From NCBI GenBank assembly GCA_030680745.1, contig JAUXUR010000043.1, forward strand, positions 1 through 64,000: a DNA stretch of 64,000 nucleotides, in the 5' to 3' direction. Origin of the DNA: Alphaproteobacteria bacterium (GTDB lineage: Bacteria > Pseudomonadota > Alphaproteobacteria > JAUXUR01). Positions 26,640-36,051 of the stretch are shown in pieces. Under the pieces are notes generated by a model, which ran no database searches, was not told the origin of the DNA, and saw only the letters and a list, made by a program, of their open reading frames with translations. The first letter of the stretch is position 1; every line of letters starts with the position of its first letter. The position numbers were made by a program, and so were the translations under genes.

Positions 26640-28559
26640 TTAATTATTCACATAAGGTGGTTGGCTTTCAATATATATTCTCTCAATTGCCACATCTAAT
26701 GCAAGGATTTCTTGCGCAGTGGATCCAAGTTTTCGTATAGCAACTGTTTTTTCAGCAGCTTCTTTTTTACCAATCACAAAAATGTAGGGCATTTTAGCCA
26801 AACTATGCTCACGTATTTTATAATTAATTTTCTCATTACGCAAATCAAGTTCTGCGCGAATACCTTTATGTTGTAGCGCGTGATACACAATACGTGCCGC
26901 ATCATCTTCAACGCTGGTTAAAGACGTCACCATGACTTGACATGGACTTAACCAAAGTGGAAATTTACCTGCATATTGCTCAATCAACACACCGATGAAA
27001 CGTTCTAATGATCCTAAAATAGCACGATGCAATAAAACAGGCACATGTTTTTTACCATCTTCACCAATATAAGTGGCGCCTAATCGTTCTGGTAAAATAA
27101 AATCAACTTGTAACGTGCCTAATTGCCAATCACGGCCGATCGCATCCTTTAACACAAACTCAAGTTTTGGCCCATAAAAAGCGCCCTCACCTGGATTAAG
27201 TGTATAATCAAGACCTACATCTTCAATAGCCGTTTTTAACGCATTTTCAGCCTGATCCCAGACTTCATCACTACCTGCGCGCGTCTCAGGACGATCTGAA
27301 AATTTAATACGCGGTGACGGGAATCCCATATCTTCATAAACTTTAGCCAAAAGCGCACAGAACTTTTTTGTTTCTGACGTAATTTGTTCAGGTGTACAAA
27401 AAATATGGGCGTCATCTTGCGTCATCGCACGAACACGTAATAATCCATGTAAAGCACCTGACGCTTCATTCCTGTGACATAAACCAAATTCGGATAAACG
27501 TAAAGGAAGGTCACGATAACTTTTAAGGCCTTGTTTAAAAATCTGAATAGCGCCTGGGCAAGACATAGGCTTAACTGCAAAAGTTTTATGTTCAACTTCA
27601 GATATAAACATATGTTCTTGGAATTTGTCCCAATGGCCTGAAGCTACCCAAAATGCTTTATCTAAAAGTTGCGGTGTATTTATTTCTTTATAATCAGCTT
27701 CTTTAAGGCGGTGTCGTATGTAAGTTTGCAATAATGTAAAGATTGTCCAGCCTTTAGGATGCCAGAAAACAACACCAGGACCTTCCTCTTGCATATGGAA
27801 AAGAGACATTTCACGACCTAAACGGCGATGATCCCGTTTTTCCGCTTCTTCGATTTGATGTAAATAATCATCAAGTTCTTTTTGGCTTGGCCAAACTGTC
27901 CCATAGATTCGTTGTAATTGTGGATTTTTAGGGTCACCGCGCCAATAAGCACCTGCGAGCTTCGTTAATTTAAAGGCAGTGCCCACTTTACTTGTTGAAG
28001 GAAAATGCGGCCCACGGCATAAATCGATAAAATTACCTTGTCTGTATAATGAAATATCTTCATGCTCTGGTAAATCACGAATGATATCTGCTTTAAATTT
28101 TTCGCCTTCTTTTTCAAAGAAATCGATGGCTTTATTACGTGGCCAAACTTCACGGCTTAATTTTTCGTCTCGCTTAACAATATCGCGCATACGTTCTTCA
28201 ATTTTAAGAAGATCTTCAGGCGTGAAAGATGTTTCACGATAAAAATCGTAATAAAAACCATTCTCAATAGCAGGCCCAATGGTTATTTGTGTTTCAGGAA
28301 AAAGCTCCTTAACAGCTTCTGCGATCACATGTGCTGCATCATGTCGCAACGTCTCAAGCGCTTCAGGATGCGTAATCGTCAAAATTTCGATGGTGCCATT
28401 CGTCGTGAGCTGGGTCGAAAGATCGCGTAAGGTGCCATTAAATTTCATAAGAACAGCAGCCTTAGAAAGGCTTTGACTTAAATTTTTGGCAATTTCAAAT
28501 CCGCTTATACCTTCTGGGTATTCACGTTGAGATCCATCTGGAAACGAAAGTGTAATCAT
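26640..28559 (-). CDS. thrS: Threonine-tRNA ligase
   Basis: Charges tRNA(Thr) and proofreads mischarged serine. From the ATG at 28559 (preceded by GAAGGA) it is 639 residues. An upstream ATG at 28586 lacks a ribosome binding site. Domains in order are a TGS domain (1-62), the editing domain with the [16 protein letters not shown] motif (about 70-225), the class II catalytic core with the zinc ligand in [10 protein letters not shown] and [12 protein letters not shown], and a C-terminal anticodon-binding domain. It is followed by infC, the same order as in the enterobacterial thrS-infC operon. Confidence 0.97.
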   Translation of the reverse strand: MITLSFPDGSQREYPEGISGFEIAKNLSQSLSKAAVLMKFNGTLRDLSTQLTTNGTIEILTITHPEALETLRHDAAHVIAEAVKELFPETQITIGPAIENGFYYDFYRETSFTPEDLLKIEERMRDIVKRDEKLSREVWPRNKAIDFFEKEGEKFKADIIRDLPEHEDISLYRQGNFIDLCRGPHFPSTSKVGTAFKLTKLAGAYWRGDPKNPQLQRIYGTVWPSQKELDDYLHQIEEAEKRDHRRLGREMSLFHMQEEGPGVVFWHPKGWTIFTLLQTYIRHRLKEADYKEINTPQLLDKAFWVASGHWDKFQEHMFISEVEHKTFAVKPMSCPGAIQIFKQGLKSYRDLPLRLSEFGLCHRNEASGALHGLLRVRAMTQDDAHIFCTPEQITSETKKFCALLAKVYEDMGFPSPRIKFSDRPETRAGSDEVWDQAENALKTAIEDVGLDYTLNPGEGAFYGPKLEFVLKDAIGRDWQLGTLQVDFILPERLGATYIGEDGKKHVPVLLHRAILGSLERFIGVLIEQYAGKFPLWLSPCQVMVTSLTSVEDDAARIVYHALQHKGIRAELDLRNEKINYKIREHSLAKMPYIFVIGKKEAAEKTVAIRKLGSTAQEILALDVAIERIYIESQPPYVNN

Positions 28560-28671
28560 GGCTTCCTTCAAAACAGCTTCAAGCATATGGGCCTACATCT
28601 GTAAGATAATTTAGAATATACATACTGTAACAAAAAAAACGTAAAAATAGGAGTATTAAATACATATTTTA

Positions 28672-29595
28672 TCAGAAAGATTGAACCATTTTTTTAATAC
28701 CATCCTGATATGAAAAGGAGGGAGCCCATTTTAAGGCATCACGGATAGGCGTATCATCAAAAACTAATTCTTGCATAAATCGTTCTACTTTATGCCCTAA
28801 TATGGGTGTTTTTATCATCAGATTCAAAAAAAATTCAGGAAAAGCAAATAATTGTGATGGCATATTAAGCGTTTTACACATTTCAGCAATAATCGCATTT
28901 AAAGGCAAATCGTAATCTTTTACAAAATAAGTTTTATCCCAAGCATTTGGATTACTAATAAGGTTAAGAATAAGATCCAAAAAATTATCGATTGAAATAA
29001 GACTCTTCCTAGTAGCAATAGACTTAAAGGGTAAAGGAATTTTTTTTTGAACTAATTTTACAAGTGTTTCTAAATTACCTTTAACATGAGGACCATAAAT
29101 TAAGGGAGGTCTTAATATTGTGATTTTCATATCTTTTATAGATCTTAAATATTCTTCAGCCTTATATTTACTCTCACCGTAAAAAGACCACCTTAATCTC
29201 AAAGACGACAATAATTCAGTTTGAGGCAATGATAAATCAAAAGGATATGCTGCAACAGAGCTTATAAAAATAAAATGTTTTACATTTTGAACAAGTGCCG
29301 CATCTACAATTTTTTTCGTTATTGCGTAATTGGTATCAAAATATAATTTTTGCGTTTCAAAATTGTTTTTATCATTCATTTGATGAACGCGTGCAGCGCA
29401 ATGAATAATTGTTTTTTTATCTTTTAAAATCGCATTCCATTTTTGCTGATCATGAAAATCAGGCATAATTAATTGCTGAAAAGTACTTGTTGTTTTTTGA
29501 CGCTGAACACCATAAACATCGTAACCAGAACGCGTTAAAAATTCGGCCAAAGGTTTGCCAAAAAAACCATTGCTCCCTGTAACTATTATACTCAC
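28672..29595 (-). CDS. NAD-dependent epimerase/dehydratase (extended SDR)
   Basis: A 307-residue extended short-chain dehydrogenase. The NAD-binding GxxGxxG motif is in VTGSNGFFGKPLAEFL near the N-terminus. IHCAARVHQM follows, then the SSVAAYP serine and the YGESKYKAE active-site Tyr/Lys. These features fit nucleotide-sugar epimerases such as the UDP-glucose 4-epimerase group, which feed surface-polysaccharide synthesis. The exact sugar cannot be read off. It overlaps the glycosylase gene upstream by 4 bases (ATGA), so they are one unit with unrelated functions. Confidence 0.85.
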   Translation of the reverse strand: MSIIVTGSNGFFGKPLAEFLTRSGYDVYGVQRQKTTSTFQQLIMPDFHDQQKWNAILKDKKTIIHCAARVHQMNDKNNFETQKLYFDTNYAITKKIVDAALVQNVKHFIFISSVAAYPFDLSLPQTELLSSLRLRWSFYGESKYKAEEYLRSIKDMKITILRPPLIYGPHVKGNLETLVKLVQKKIPLPFKSIATRKSLISIDNFLDLILNLISNPNAWDKTYFVKDYDLPLNAIIAEMCKTLNMPSQLFAFPEFFLNLMIKTPILGHKVERFMQELVFDDTPIRDALKWAPSFSYQDGIKKMVQSF

Positions 29596-30374
29596 TTGGA
29601 ACTTTCCATTTCAAAAATTTTTGATTTTAATAACAAAAGATCGCGCCAAGATAATTGCTTATTTTGTGGTGAAGTTAATAAACTTGATGGATGAAAACTA
29701 GGCAAAATTATAATATCTGGATTTAGCGGATAAGGATGAAATTTACCGCGCAATTGTGTAATTCCCTGGGGTTTGTTAAGAAGCGCATTTGTAGCAATTG
29801 CACCCAATGTTACAATAATTTTAGGATTAATAAGCTTTATCATTTGGTGTATGAAATTAAGCGCTTCTTCAATTTCTTTCGGGTTGAATTGATAGTTTTG
29901 AGGTTTGTGCCAAAAAGTAACATTGCTCATAAAACAATTGCTACGCGTAACGTTAATGAACCCCAGCATCCGGTCCAACAATTGGCCCACTATACCCATA
30001 AAAGGTTTGCCTGATTGCACATCATCAAAACTTGGTGCATCGCCTAAAATGAGCAAATCGGCATTGGGATTTCCATCTCCAAAAACAAAGGTTGTTTCTG
30101 ATTTTTCAAAAGAATTAGCTTTGAATTGTAAAAGCTGTTTTTTAAGTTCGTCAATATCTTGAGCAGGATTAAGGATTTTAACAGGTATTATTTTAATATG
30201 ATCAACAATTGGTTCAATATGTATTATTTCTTTTTTAGATTGAAAAGTATAATTTTTTTTGTTCTGCGGAATGGATGTAATAATTTCATTAATTTGCAAA
30301 ATTTCATCATAAAAATGCAAAAGATTTGCACATTTTTTTGCTATCATATTGTTTGACATGGGTGTAGAATTCAC
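29592..30374 (-). CDS. Uracil-DNA glycosylase, family 4-like
   Basis: Removes uracil from DNA in base-excision repair. It is about 260 residues. The family motifs are LGDAPSFDDVQSGKPFMG (in place of GEAPGxxED), GQLLDRML, and the second active-site motif LPSFHPSSLL. The CxxC and KCRPP cysteines that hold the 4Fe-4S cluster in classical family 4 enzymes are not visible (FWHKPQNY takes the second place). A similar cysteine-poor form is known in alphaproteobacteria. The start may be GTG at 30374 (with AAGGA upstream) or ATG at 30359. Read divergently from the transporter at 30410. Confidence 0.82.
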   Translation of the reverse strand: MNSTPMSNNMIAKKCANLLHFYDEILQINEIITSIPQNKKNYTFQSKKEIIHIEPIVDHIKIIPVKILNPAQDIDELKKQLLQFKANSFEKSETTFVFGDGNPNADLLILGDAPSFDDVQSGKPFMGIVGQLLDRMLGFINVTRSNCFMSNVTFWHKPQNYQFNPKEIEEALNFIHQMIKLINPKIIVTLGAIATNALLNKPQGITQLRGKFHPYPLNPDIIILPSFHPSSLLTSPQNKQLSWRDLLLLKSKIFEMESSK

Positions 30375-30409
30375 TAAAATTGTTTTCCTTTGTATTTTAG
30401 AGCATTATC

Positions 30410-31609
30410 ATGGATCAAGCACAAGACATAAAATTTTCATACATTCTACCACTTCTGATGTTTGTCGTAATGTGCTGCGTCTTCTCAATTGATATTTATA
30501 TCCCAAGTTTACCGCAAATGGTAAGTTTTTTTGCAACAACTCAAGAAAAAGTACAATTTACAATCACGGCAGGGATGCTTGGATCAACTGTTTTAACAAT
30601 TTTTATTGGTCCTTTATCAGATGCTTTTGGTAGACGACGTTTGATTATTTTTTTTCAATTTTGTTTTGCTTTTATAACCTATCTTGCAAGTCTCGCAACG
30701 AGTGTTGAAATGCTCATCGTCGCCCGTGTTTTTCAGGGGATGTCAAACGTTGCAGGCATGGTTTTAAGCTTCGCCATTATTTCTGATGTTTCTCATGGTA
30801 AATCTGTTGCTATTCGATTTTCGTATATAACGACGACCATTACAACTTCTCTTGTATTAGCGCCTTTTATCGGCGGAATACTCGCAACTTATAATGATTG
30901 GCGTTATTGTTTTTGGTTATTAAGTTTAATGTCCTTCATATCTGCCTTGCTTCTATATTTTTTATTACCTGAAACAAATAAAATAAGAAAACCATTTTCA
31001 GTTCTAACAACAACTAAAAACTATCAAAAAATATTTACGCATAAGATTTTTTTAATGATTGTTTTTATCCCCTCTATCATGATTGGGGCACATATCGCCT
31101 TTACCGCATCTTCCTCTTTTTACTACAAAGAAGTTCTTAATATCTCGCCTTTTGGTTTCGGTATCTATCAAGCAATTATTATGAGTTCTAATTCAGTTTT
31201 TAACTATATTTCTAGTTTTGTTATTCATCGTTGGGGTGAAAAAAGAACGATTGAAATAGGCATGGGTATTACTGTTGTTGGCGCAATTGTTTTTTTAATA
31301 ATTACCTTCGTCTTACCTTTTTCTGCAATTGCTATAACATCTGCAATGGTTCTTTGCAGTGGAGGCTTAGGGTTTATGCTTTCATCCTTATCCGCTGAGT
31401 GCTTTTCACTTTTCAGCAAAGATGCATCTGGCGCTACATCATCTGCTATGTCGCTTATCCGTGGCATTGTATTTGCCTTAATTTTATCAATCACATCCGT
31501 TCTTTATGATGGAGAATTAATTGTGCTTTCAGGCTGTATTGCTGTTGTTACGTTTTTGTCTCTATTTTTGTATCTTTTTGTCCTTAAATTAAAAAGAAAT
31601 CAAACGTAA
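30410..31609 (+). CDS. Bcr/CflA family multidrug efflux transporter (MFS)
   Basis: A 399-residue inner-membrane protein with 12 predicted helices. The Bcr/CflA drug:proton antiporter signature is seen near the N-terminus (FSIDIYIPSLPQM), followed by the MFS motif A GPLSDAFGRRRL (about residues 64-75). The second half carries the HRWGEKRTIEIG loop. Only 35 bases separate it from the divergent glycosylase start, so the promoters overlap. Substrate unknown; relatives export antibiotics or sulfonamides. Confidence 0.9.
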   Translation: MDQAQDIKFSYILPLLMFVVMCCVFSIDIYIPSLPQMVSFFATTQEKVQFTITAGMLGSTVLTIFIGPLSDAFGRRRLIIFFQFCFAFITYLASLATSVEMLIVARVFQGMSNVAGMVLSFAIISDVSHGKSVAIRFSYITTTITTSLVLAPFIGGILATYNDWRYCFWLLSLMSFISALLLYFLLPETNKIRKPFSVLTTTKNYQKIFTHKIFLMIVFIPSIMIGAHIAFTASSSFYYKEVLNISPFGFGIYQAIIMSSNSVFNYISSFVIHRWGEKRTIEIGMGITVVGAIVFLIITFVLPFSAIAITSAMVLCSGGLGFMLSSLSAECFSLFSKDASGATSSAMSLIRGIVFALILSITSVLYDGELIVLSGCIAVVTFLSLFLYLFVLKLKRNQT

Positions 31610-31674
31610 TTTTTATTCTTTTTTAATTTTTTCTAGGTACAATTGTATAAAAGACATGTATCATGGTGAATTAA

Positions 31675-31929
31675 ATGAGAGCATTTTATACAATTATCAT
31701 TCTTTCAGTTTCATGCATTAGTTTCTCGTATGCTGATGAATGCAGTAATATTAAAGCTAAAATTCAAAACATTAGACAAGAACGAGAAAGAATCGTGCAA
31801 AGAATGCGTAATGATATTTCTGACCAAGATTTAGAAGAATTTCGTAAAAAACTAAAAGATTTAGAGCGCGAACGTCAAGATCTAGTCGCTAGAGGATTTG
31901 AGCAAAATTGTTTTGTATGGGAAGGCTGA
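31675..31929 (+). CDS. Small exported coiled-coil protein
   Basis: An 84-residue protein with a signal peptide (MRAFYTIIILSVSCISFSYA) and a charged helix (IRQERERIVQRMRND, then FRKKLKDLERERQDLV). The mature part has two cysteines (after DE near its start, and at QNCF near its end) that could form a disulfide in the periplasm. No family recognised. It follows the transporter gene by 65 bases and precedes a family C repeat. Confidence 0.65.
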   Translation: MRAFYTIIILSVSCISFSYADECSNIKAKIQNIRQERERIVQRMRNDISDQDLEEFRKKLKDLERERQDLVARGFEQNCFVWEG

Positions 31930-31948
31930 TAATAAATAGTCATTTAAC

Positions 31949-32055
31949 TATAGTGTTATCGCTTTAGGTTAAGAGAAGGAATGATGAGTGAAGTGTAGTC
32001 TCTTCCTACATGAACGAAGAATGACGCTCTATTAACCTAAATGAATAATGTTATA
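31949..32055. repeat. Palindromic element, family C copy 2
   Basis: A 107-base element with the same arms as the copy at 25942-26047 (TTTAGGTTAA and TTAACCTAAA) and the same centre, GTGTAGTCTCTTCCTACATG. The two differ by a few substitutions and a 1-2 base indel. It begins 19 bases past the stop codon of the small exported gene. Confidence 0.87.
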
Positions 32056-32141
32056 AAATAATAAAACTTGATCAACACTCTCTAACATGGAAGAATTATA
32101 AAAGAATAAGTTTTATCTAAATAAATCTTAAAGGTCAAGGA

Positions 32142-33107
32142 ATGCGTCTATTTTTTTATCTATTAACGTTATGTTACTTTCTTAATAATCCCTCTATGCT
32201 TTATGCAAGTGGATCTTCGGATGATGATGAGCCGTTTTTTAGCCCCTATGATGGATCTGATATTGAAAGTGATGATACTGTAAAAATTTATAGCAGTGAT
32301 TCTGAAACGGGTGAAGAAACACCCAAAAATAATGCTTATTTACACCTTATTAACAATTTATTTCACATTGAAAGACTAGCTAGATCTGCAGATTTGCCAC
32401 AAAAAAATGCTCAATCAAACTTTTTTCCTGATAATGAAAAAATTTATAATTTTTTAAAACAAACCGCAACAATAAATGATATTCTTACTGATAAATCAAA
32501 TCATGAAAGACTCAACGAAAACTTCCCCGATAATTCTCATGAAGTAGAAAATTACTACGGATTTCTTTTAAAGTTTTTTAATATATATCCTTATAGCATC
32601 CGATTTGAAATAAACACTTTTAAACAAATTCTTAATTCAATATTCAATATTCTCCCAATAGAATCACAAACTTATTTAATACAAAATACACAATTAGATT
32701 CATTAACTTTAGATAGGGTGGTCTTAAAACTTGAGGAAGCAAAAGAGATAAACATTACTAAAAATCAATTTATCAAAGAATTAGAAATTATTAATCAAAT
32801 TTTAATTCAATCAAGTGTTTTTTTTCATGCTCTTTTAGAAAGTGAAACCCCTCTACAATTTAATGAACGAGAAACTTCTTCAGAAGAGGATCAACTTCTT
32901 GCTAATGCAATAATACTTGGATTTGCTGAAGAAGACGGAGATGCTGACGACGAATCAGTTTTTAGAAACCTTTCTTCAGATGATGAAGATACTTTGAAAG
33001 CTAGAGATATAATTCATAGGTTTACAAAAGAAAACACACATTCTGATAATGAAGATATAGACGCTACTACAATCAGATTTTTAGATCAACAAGATGAAGA
33101 ATTTTAG
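32142..33107 (+). CDS. Exported acidic protein of unknown function with C-terminal tandem repeat
   Basis: A 321-residue protein with a signal peptide (about residues 1-23, ending MLYA). A very acidic Ser/Asp stretch follows (24-60). The helical middle domain (about 64-245) resembles nothing I recognise. The tail holds two similar acidic units of about 33-38 residues: LLANAIILGFAEEDGDADDE, and ARDIIHRFTKENTHSDNEDI. An AAGG ribosome binding site precedes the ATG. It stands alone. The composition suggests a soluble secreted protein, possibly host-directed, but there is no direct sign of function. Confidence 0.8.
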   Translation: MRLFFYLLTLCYFLNNPSMLYASGSSDDDEPFFSPYDGSDIESDDTVKIYSSDSETGEETPKNNAYLHLINNLFHIERLARSADLPQKNAQSNFFPDNEKIYNFLKQTATINDILTDKSNHERLNENFPDNSHEVENYYGFLLKFFNIYPYSIRFEINTFKQILNSIFNILPIESQTYLIQNTQLDSLTLDRVVLKLEEAKEINITKNQFIKELEIINQILIQSSVFFHALLESETPLQFNERETSSEEDQLLANAIILGFAEEDGDADDESVFRNLSSDDEDTLKARDIIHRFTKENTHSDNEDIDATTIRFLDQQDEEF

Positions 33108-33150
33108 TAAAATATCTCAACTTATAATTAATTTTATTTTCAAATAAGTC

Positions 33151-33696
33151 ATGAATAATCATATGAAATCACAATCGATTGAAATCAAACCTTTTTCTAA
33201 ACACCATATTCCTGAAATTGTTTCAAGTTTTGAAGCACATCATTGGCCAAAACCCATTGAAACATTTGAAACTTATTGTAACGAACAAGAAAAGGGTGAA
33301 CGTTTAATATGGCTCGCTTATTATAACAATTTATTTGCGGGCTACATCACGCTTAAATTTGAATCTTATTACAAACCCTTTCATGATAAAAATATCCCTG
33401 AAATAATGGACCTCAATGTATTACCGCCTTTTAGAAATAAAGGAATAGGATCAACTTTATTAGATCACGCAGAAAATAAGGCTTTTAAAAAAAGTAATAT
33501 CATTGGCTTAGGTGTTGGTCTTTACAAAGATTATGGTTCTGCTCAAAAAATATATGTGAAACGTGGATATATTCCAGATGGTTTAGGCGTGACATATAAT
33601 TATCATCCTATAATGCCTGGAAGCAATGTCTGTCTTGATGATGATCTGATTTTATGGTTTACGAAAAAAGAGGCCAAAGGCCCCTTTTTTATATAA
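33151..33696 (+). CDS. GNAT family N-acetyltransferase
   Basis: A 181-residue acetyltransferase. The fold is shown by EIMDLNVLPPFRNKGIGSTLLDHAE (motif A, RNKGIG binding acetyl-CoA, about residues 87-110) and the GSAQKIYVKRGYIPDG motif B. The C-terminal loop (IMPGSNVCLDDDLILWFTK) is like that of small GNATs annotated as aminoglycoside- or histone-type acetyltransferases. Its last codons form part of a hairpin terminator. Substrate unknown. Confidence 0.87.
   Translation: MNNHMKSQSIEIKPFSKHHIPEIVSSFEAHHWPKPIETFETYCNEQEKGERLIWLAYYNNLFAGYITLKFESYYKPFHDKNIPEIMDLNVLPPFRNKGIGSTLLDHAENKAFKKSNIIGLGVGLYKDYGSAQKIYVKRGYIPDGLGVTYNYHPIMPGSNVCLDDDLILWFTKKEAKGPFFI
33664..33692 (+). terminator. Predicted intrinsic terminator of the GNAT gene
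   Basis: A hairpin (AAAAGAGGCC, loop AAA, GGCCCCTTTT with one mismatch) followed by a T-run. It overlaps the last codons and precedes the stop codon at 33694-33696. Confidence 0.7.
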
Positions 33697-33726
33697 TACC
33701 TTCCAAAAGAAGACGATTAGTTTAAA

Positions 33727-34641
33727 CTATTCTGCACTTGATTCAGATTCTACAAAAGAAACTGGTGCAGATGCTGAAGTTTCAGGCATCTCCTCTCCCA
33801 ATGGCATTGCTTGGGGCATAACTTGAGGCACCCCTTGTGGCATTTCCATAGGAATTCCTTGAGGCATACCATCATGTTGTTTTCCTTGAAGCATACCTTC
33901 AATTCCTTTAGAAAGACCTTGAACATCTGTTGAAAGTTTACTTAAATTCAACGTATCAATGATAGCGGACACAGATTTGTAACGATTTTTAAGTTTTTCT
34001 TTAAATTCAGGTGAATCAAATTTAACTGTTAATTGAAGCGCTGTTAATTCTTCTTCAACAAGTTTCGTCAATTCTTGTCCTTTTTTGATCCATTCTTTTG
34101 GGTTTTGTTGTAATGCAAATCCCATTCCAAGGCCAATAATCTCTTGAGTGTATTGCGCAAGAACAGCAGGATCTTTAAGTGCACTGAAAAGAGGTCCTAA
34201 AATCCAAGTGAGCATAAAATCATATTGTTTTTGCATAACAGGTTTTTGATAAATTTCAATAAGCTCTTTTAATTCAGCTTCTGTAAAATGCTTTGCAGCT
34301 TCTGCAATCATCGGTTTTTTAATAACATTCATCACAGGTTGAATAAATTGCATCAAATATTCATTAGCCTTCGCCAAAGTTTTATCGAATGGTTTTGCAG
34401 GCATATCCAGCCCTTTAAACTCTTCTTCTAGGGGGGCTAAAAATTTACGAATGTCTGGAAATGTTAGTAATTTTGAAACTTCTAAAAATTTATCAGCCAA
34501 TTGAACCTTAGAACCAGTTGATTCAGCTATCTCTGTTTTAGCATTTGCAGGCGCATCTTTGCTGCCCATCGCATTGCTTTGATTTATTGATGTAAAAGTT
34601 AAAAGTGAAAAACATATGATGGATGTTAACTTACGGTTCAT
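33727..34641 (-). CDS. Exported protein, DUF2059-like, with Met/Pro-rich tail
   Basis: A 304-residue protein with a signal peptide (about residues 1-24, ending SNA). The helical middle (about 45-240) includes HFTEAELKELIEIYQKPVMQ, which resembles the DUF2059 pattern. Near the C-terminus are short repeats rich in methionine and proline (MPQGIPMEMPQGVPQVMPQA), ending in an acidic tail. Such Met-rich tails in periplasmic proteins sometimes bind copper, but that is only a guess here. It is transcribed alone, converging on the upstream GNAT gene. Confidence 0.78.
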   Translation of the reverse strand: MNRKLTSIICFSLLTFTSINQSNAMGSKDAPANAKTEIAESTGSKVQLADKFLEVSKLLTFPDIRKFLAPLEEEFKGLDMPAKPFDKTLAKANEYLMQFIQPVMNVIKKPMIAEAAKHFTEAELKELIEIYQKPVMQKQYDFMLTWILGPLFSALKDPAVLAQYTQEIIGLGMGFALQQNPKEWIKKGQELTKLVEEELTALQLTVKFDSPEFKEKLKNRYKSVSAIIDTLNLSKLSTDVQGLSKGIEGMLQGKQHDGMPQGIPMEMPQGVPQVMPQAMPLGEEMPETSASAPVSFVESESSAE

Positions 34642-34701
34642 TTGGCTCTCCTTAAGAAATATACGTCATGTTAAAAGATATAGTTTTTTTGTCAACGTTT
34701 A

Positions 34702-35601
34702 TTAAAAATCTTCACTTAAATTAAACTTCATCCATTCTGGTATAAAAGGATGAATTATTGTGCCTGAAGATTTTATTACACCTTTATTGTTGATAAGCTC
34801 TTTAAGATATTCCAATCTAAAAAGGCCTAACCCTATGTTAGAACTGACTGATTTTATTTCACCTGCACTATTTTCAAGAAGATGCACAACATCACCTATA
34901 ATGGGCGTTGTACCGATATAAGAAAAAGGTAAAAGTCTTTTACGCACCAATCCCCTATATTTAGTTCTTGCCGTTAGTTCTTGTCCTAAATAGCACCCTT
35001 TTTCCCAATCAATTGCACCCATGTCGTCAAAACCATTTTCAAGTAAAATAGCCTTTCCTGATTGTAGATCGCGTGCGCCATCAGGAATACCCAATTTCAT
35101 ACGATGTTCATCATAATCGTCGAGTGATTTTTCCATAAAGGAATTTTGTTTTAAAAGGGCATCATTTTCTAAATAAGCACGCCCACCGAGCATATTTAAT
35201 CTAGGATCTTTAAAAATGACCCCTTCGCTTATTTCTAAAATCGTTTGATTATCAGCAAAATTAAATAGATGTGACCAATTTTCACCCCATATTGCATATA
35301 TCTGATGGGATTCAATAGGTTGTAATATAACTTTTTGTCTTAATTTATAAAGGGTCAATTTTTTCTTGAAATCTTCAAAACTTTCTTTGAAAGAATCCAT
35401 CCAAATGTCACCTTGAAACAATGTGATCAATAGATCTTCTAAAAATTTACCCTGAGGTGTCAAAAAAGCCGCATAAATTGGCTTCTGTTGGGTTAAAATA
35501 CGCGCGTCATTACTTATAAGACCCTGCAAAAATTCAATTGTATCGACACCCGAAATTTTCAGAATTTGTCGATGGTCCAATCGTGTGTAAAATAAGCCCA
35601 T
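34702..35601 (-). CDS. ygfZ: Folate-binding protein YgfZ (iron-sulfur assembly)
   Basis: Tetrahydrofolate-dependent factor for assembly or repair of iron-sulfur enzymes, related to the glycine-cleavage T protein. It is 299 residues. The diagnostic motif KGCYLGQELTART with its reactive cysteine is near residue 200. The N-terminal part has VDTIEFLQGLISND, another family hallmark. It is transcribed leftward, 27 bases after a DUF465 gene. Confidence 0.92.
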   Translation of the reverse strand: MGLFYTRLDHRQILKISGVDTIEFLQGLISNDARILTQQKPIYAAFLTPQGKFLEDLLITLFQGDIWMDSFKESFEDFKKKLTLYKLRQKVILQPIESHQIYAIWGENWSHLFNFADNQTILEISEGVIFKDPRLNMLGGRAYLENDALLKQNSFMEKSLDDYDEHRMKLGIPDGARDLQSGKAILLENGFDDMGAIDWEKGCYLGQELTARTKYRGLVRKRLLPFSYIGTTPIIGDVVHLLENSAGEIKSVSSNIGLGLFRLEYLKELINNKGVIKSSGTIIHPFIPEWMKFNLSEDF

Positions 35602-35628
35602 ATTTTTGTAAACTTAATGTCCCGAAAA

Positions 35629-35874
35629 CTATGCAACGATGTTTGGATGAAGTTCGCTCTGAAAGTGATCTATTTGAACTTTAATGTTCTTCTTGACTTG
35701 TTGTAAGCGTGCCAATTGCAATTGATTTGAAGGCGACGTTTTAATGAATTTCTGAATTTCTTCATCGATTTTTTTGTAAGAATTTTTTAAAACTGACAGC
35801 TTGCGCATAAGATCCTCGCCATCATCTAGAGGCGAAAGCTCAAAAAAAGAAGTCGATTGAACAGATGTTAACAT
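35629..35874 (-). CDS. DUF465 family small helical protein
   Basis: An 81-residue helical protein of the YdcH/DUF465 type: KNSYKKIDEEIQKFIKT, then NQLQLARLQQVKKNIKVQID. The LARLQQxKxxIKxQI pattern is characteristic. Function of the family is not known. It lies 27 bases upstream of ygfZ on the same strand. Confidence 0.75.
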   Translation of the reverse strand: MLTSVQSTSFFELSPLDDGEDLMRKLSVLKNSYKKIDEEIQKFIKTSPSNQLQLARLQQVKKNIKVQIDHFQSELHPNIVA

Positions 35875-36051
35875 GATATTTTTACCCTTTTTTAACTAAT
35901 TTGTGGTATCTTTGGTTACAGTGACTCTCTATCCTCATTTGACAATATTTAGAGTTAAAATGCAAGAAAAAAATAAAGACATAATGAAACAGCATTGTTT
36001 ACACTAATAAAAATTAAATTTTGTTAAAATTACAAGTAATATGGACAAAAA

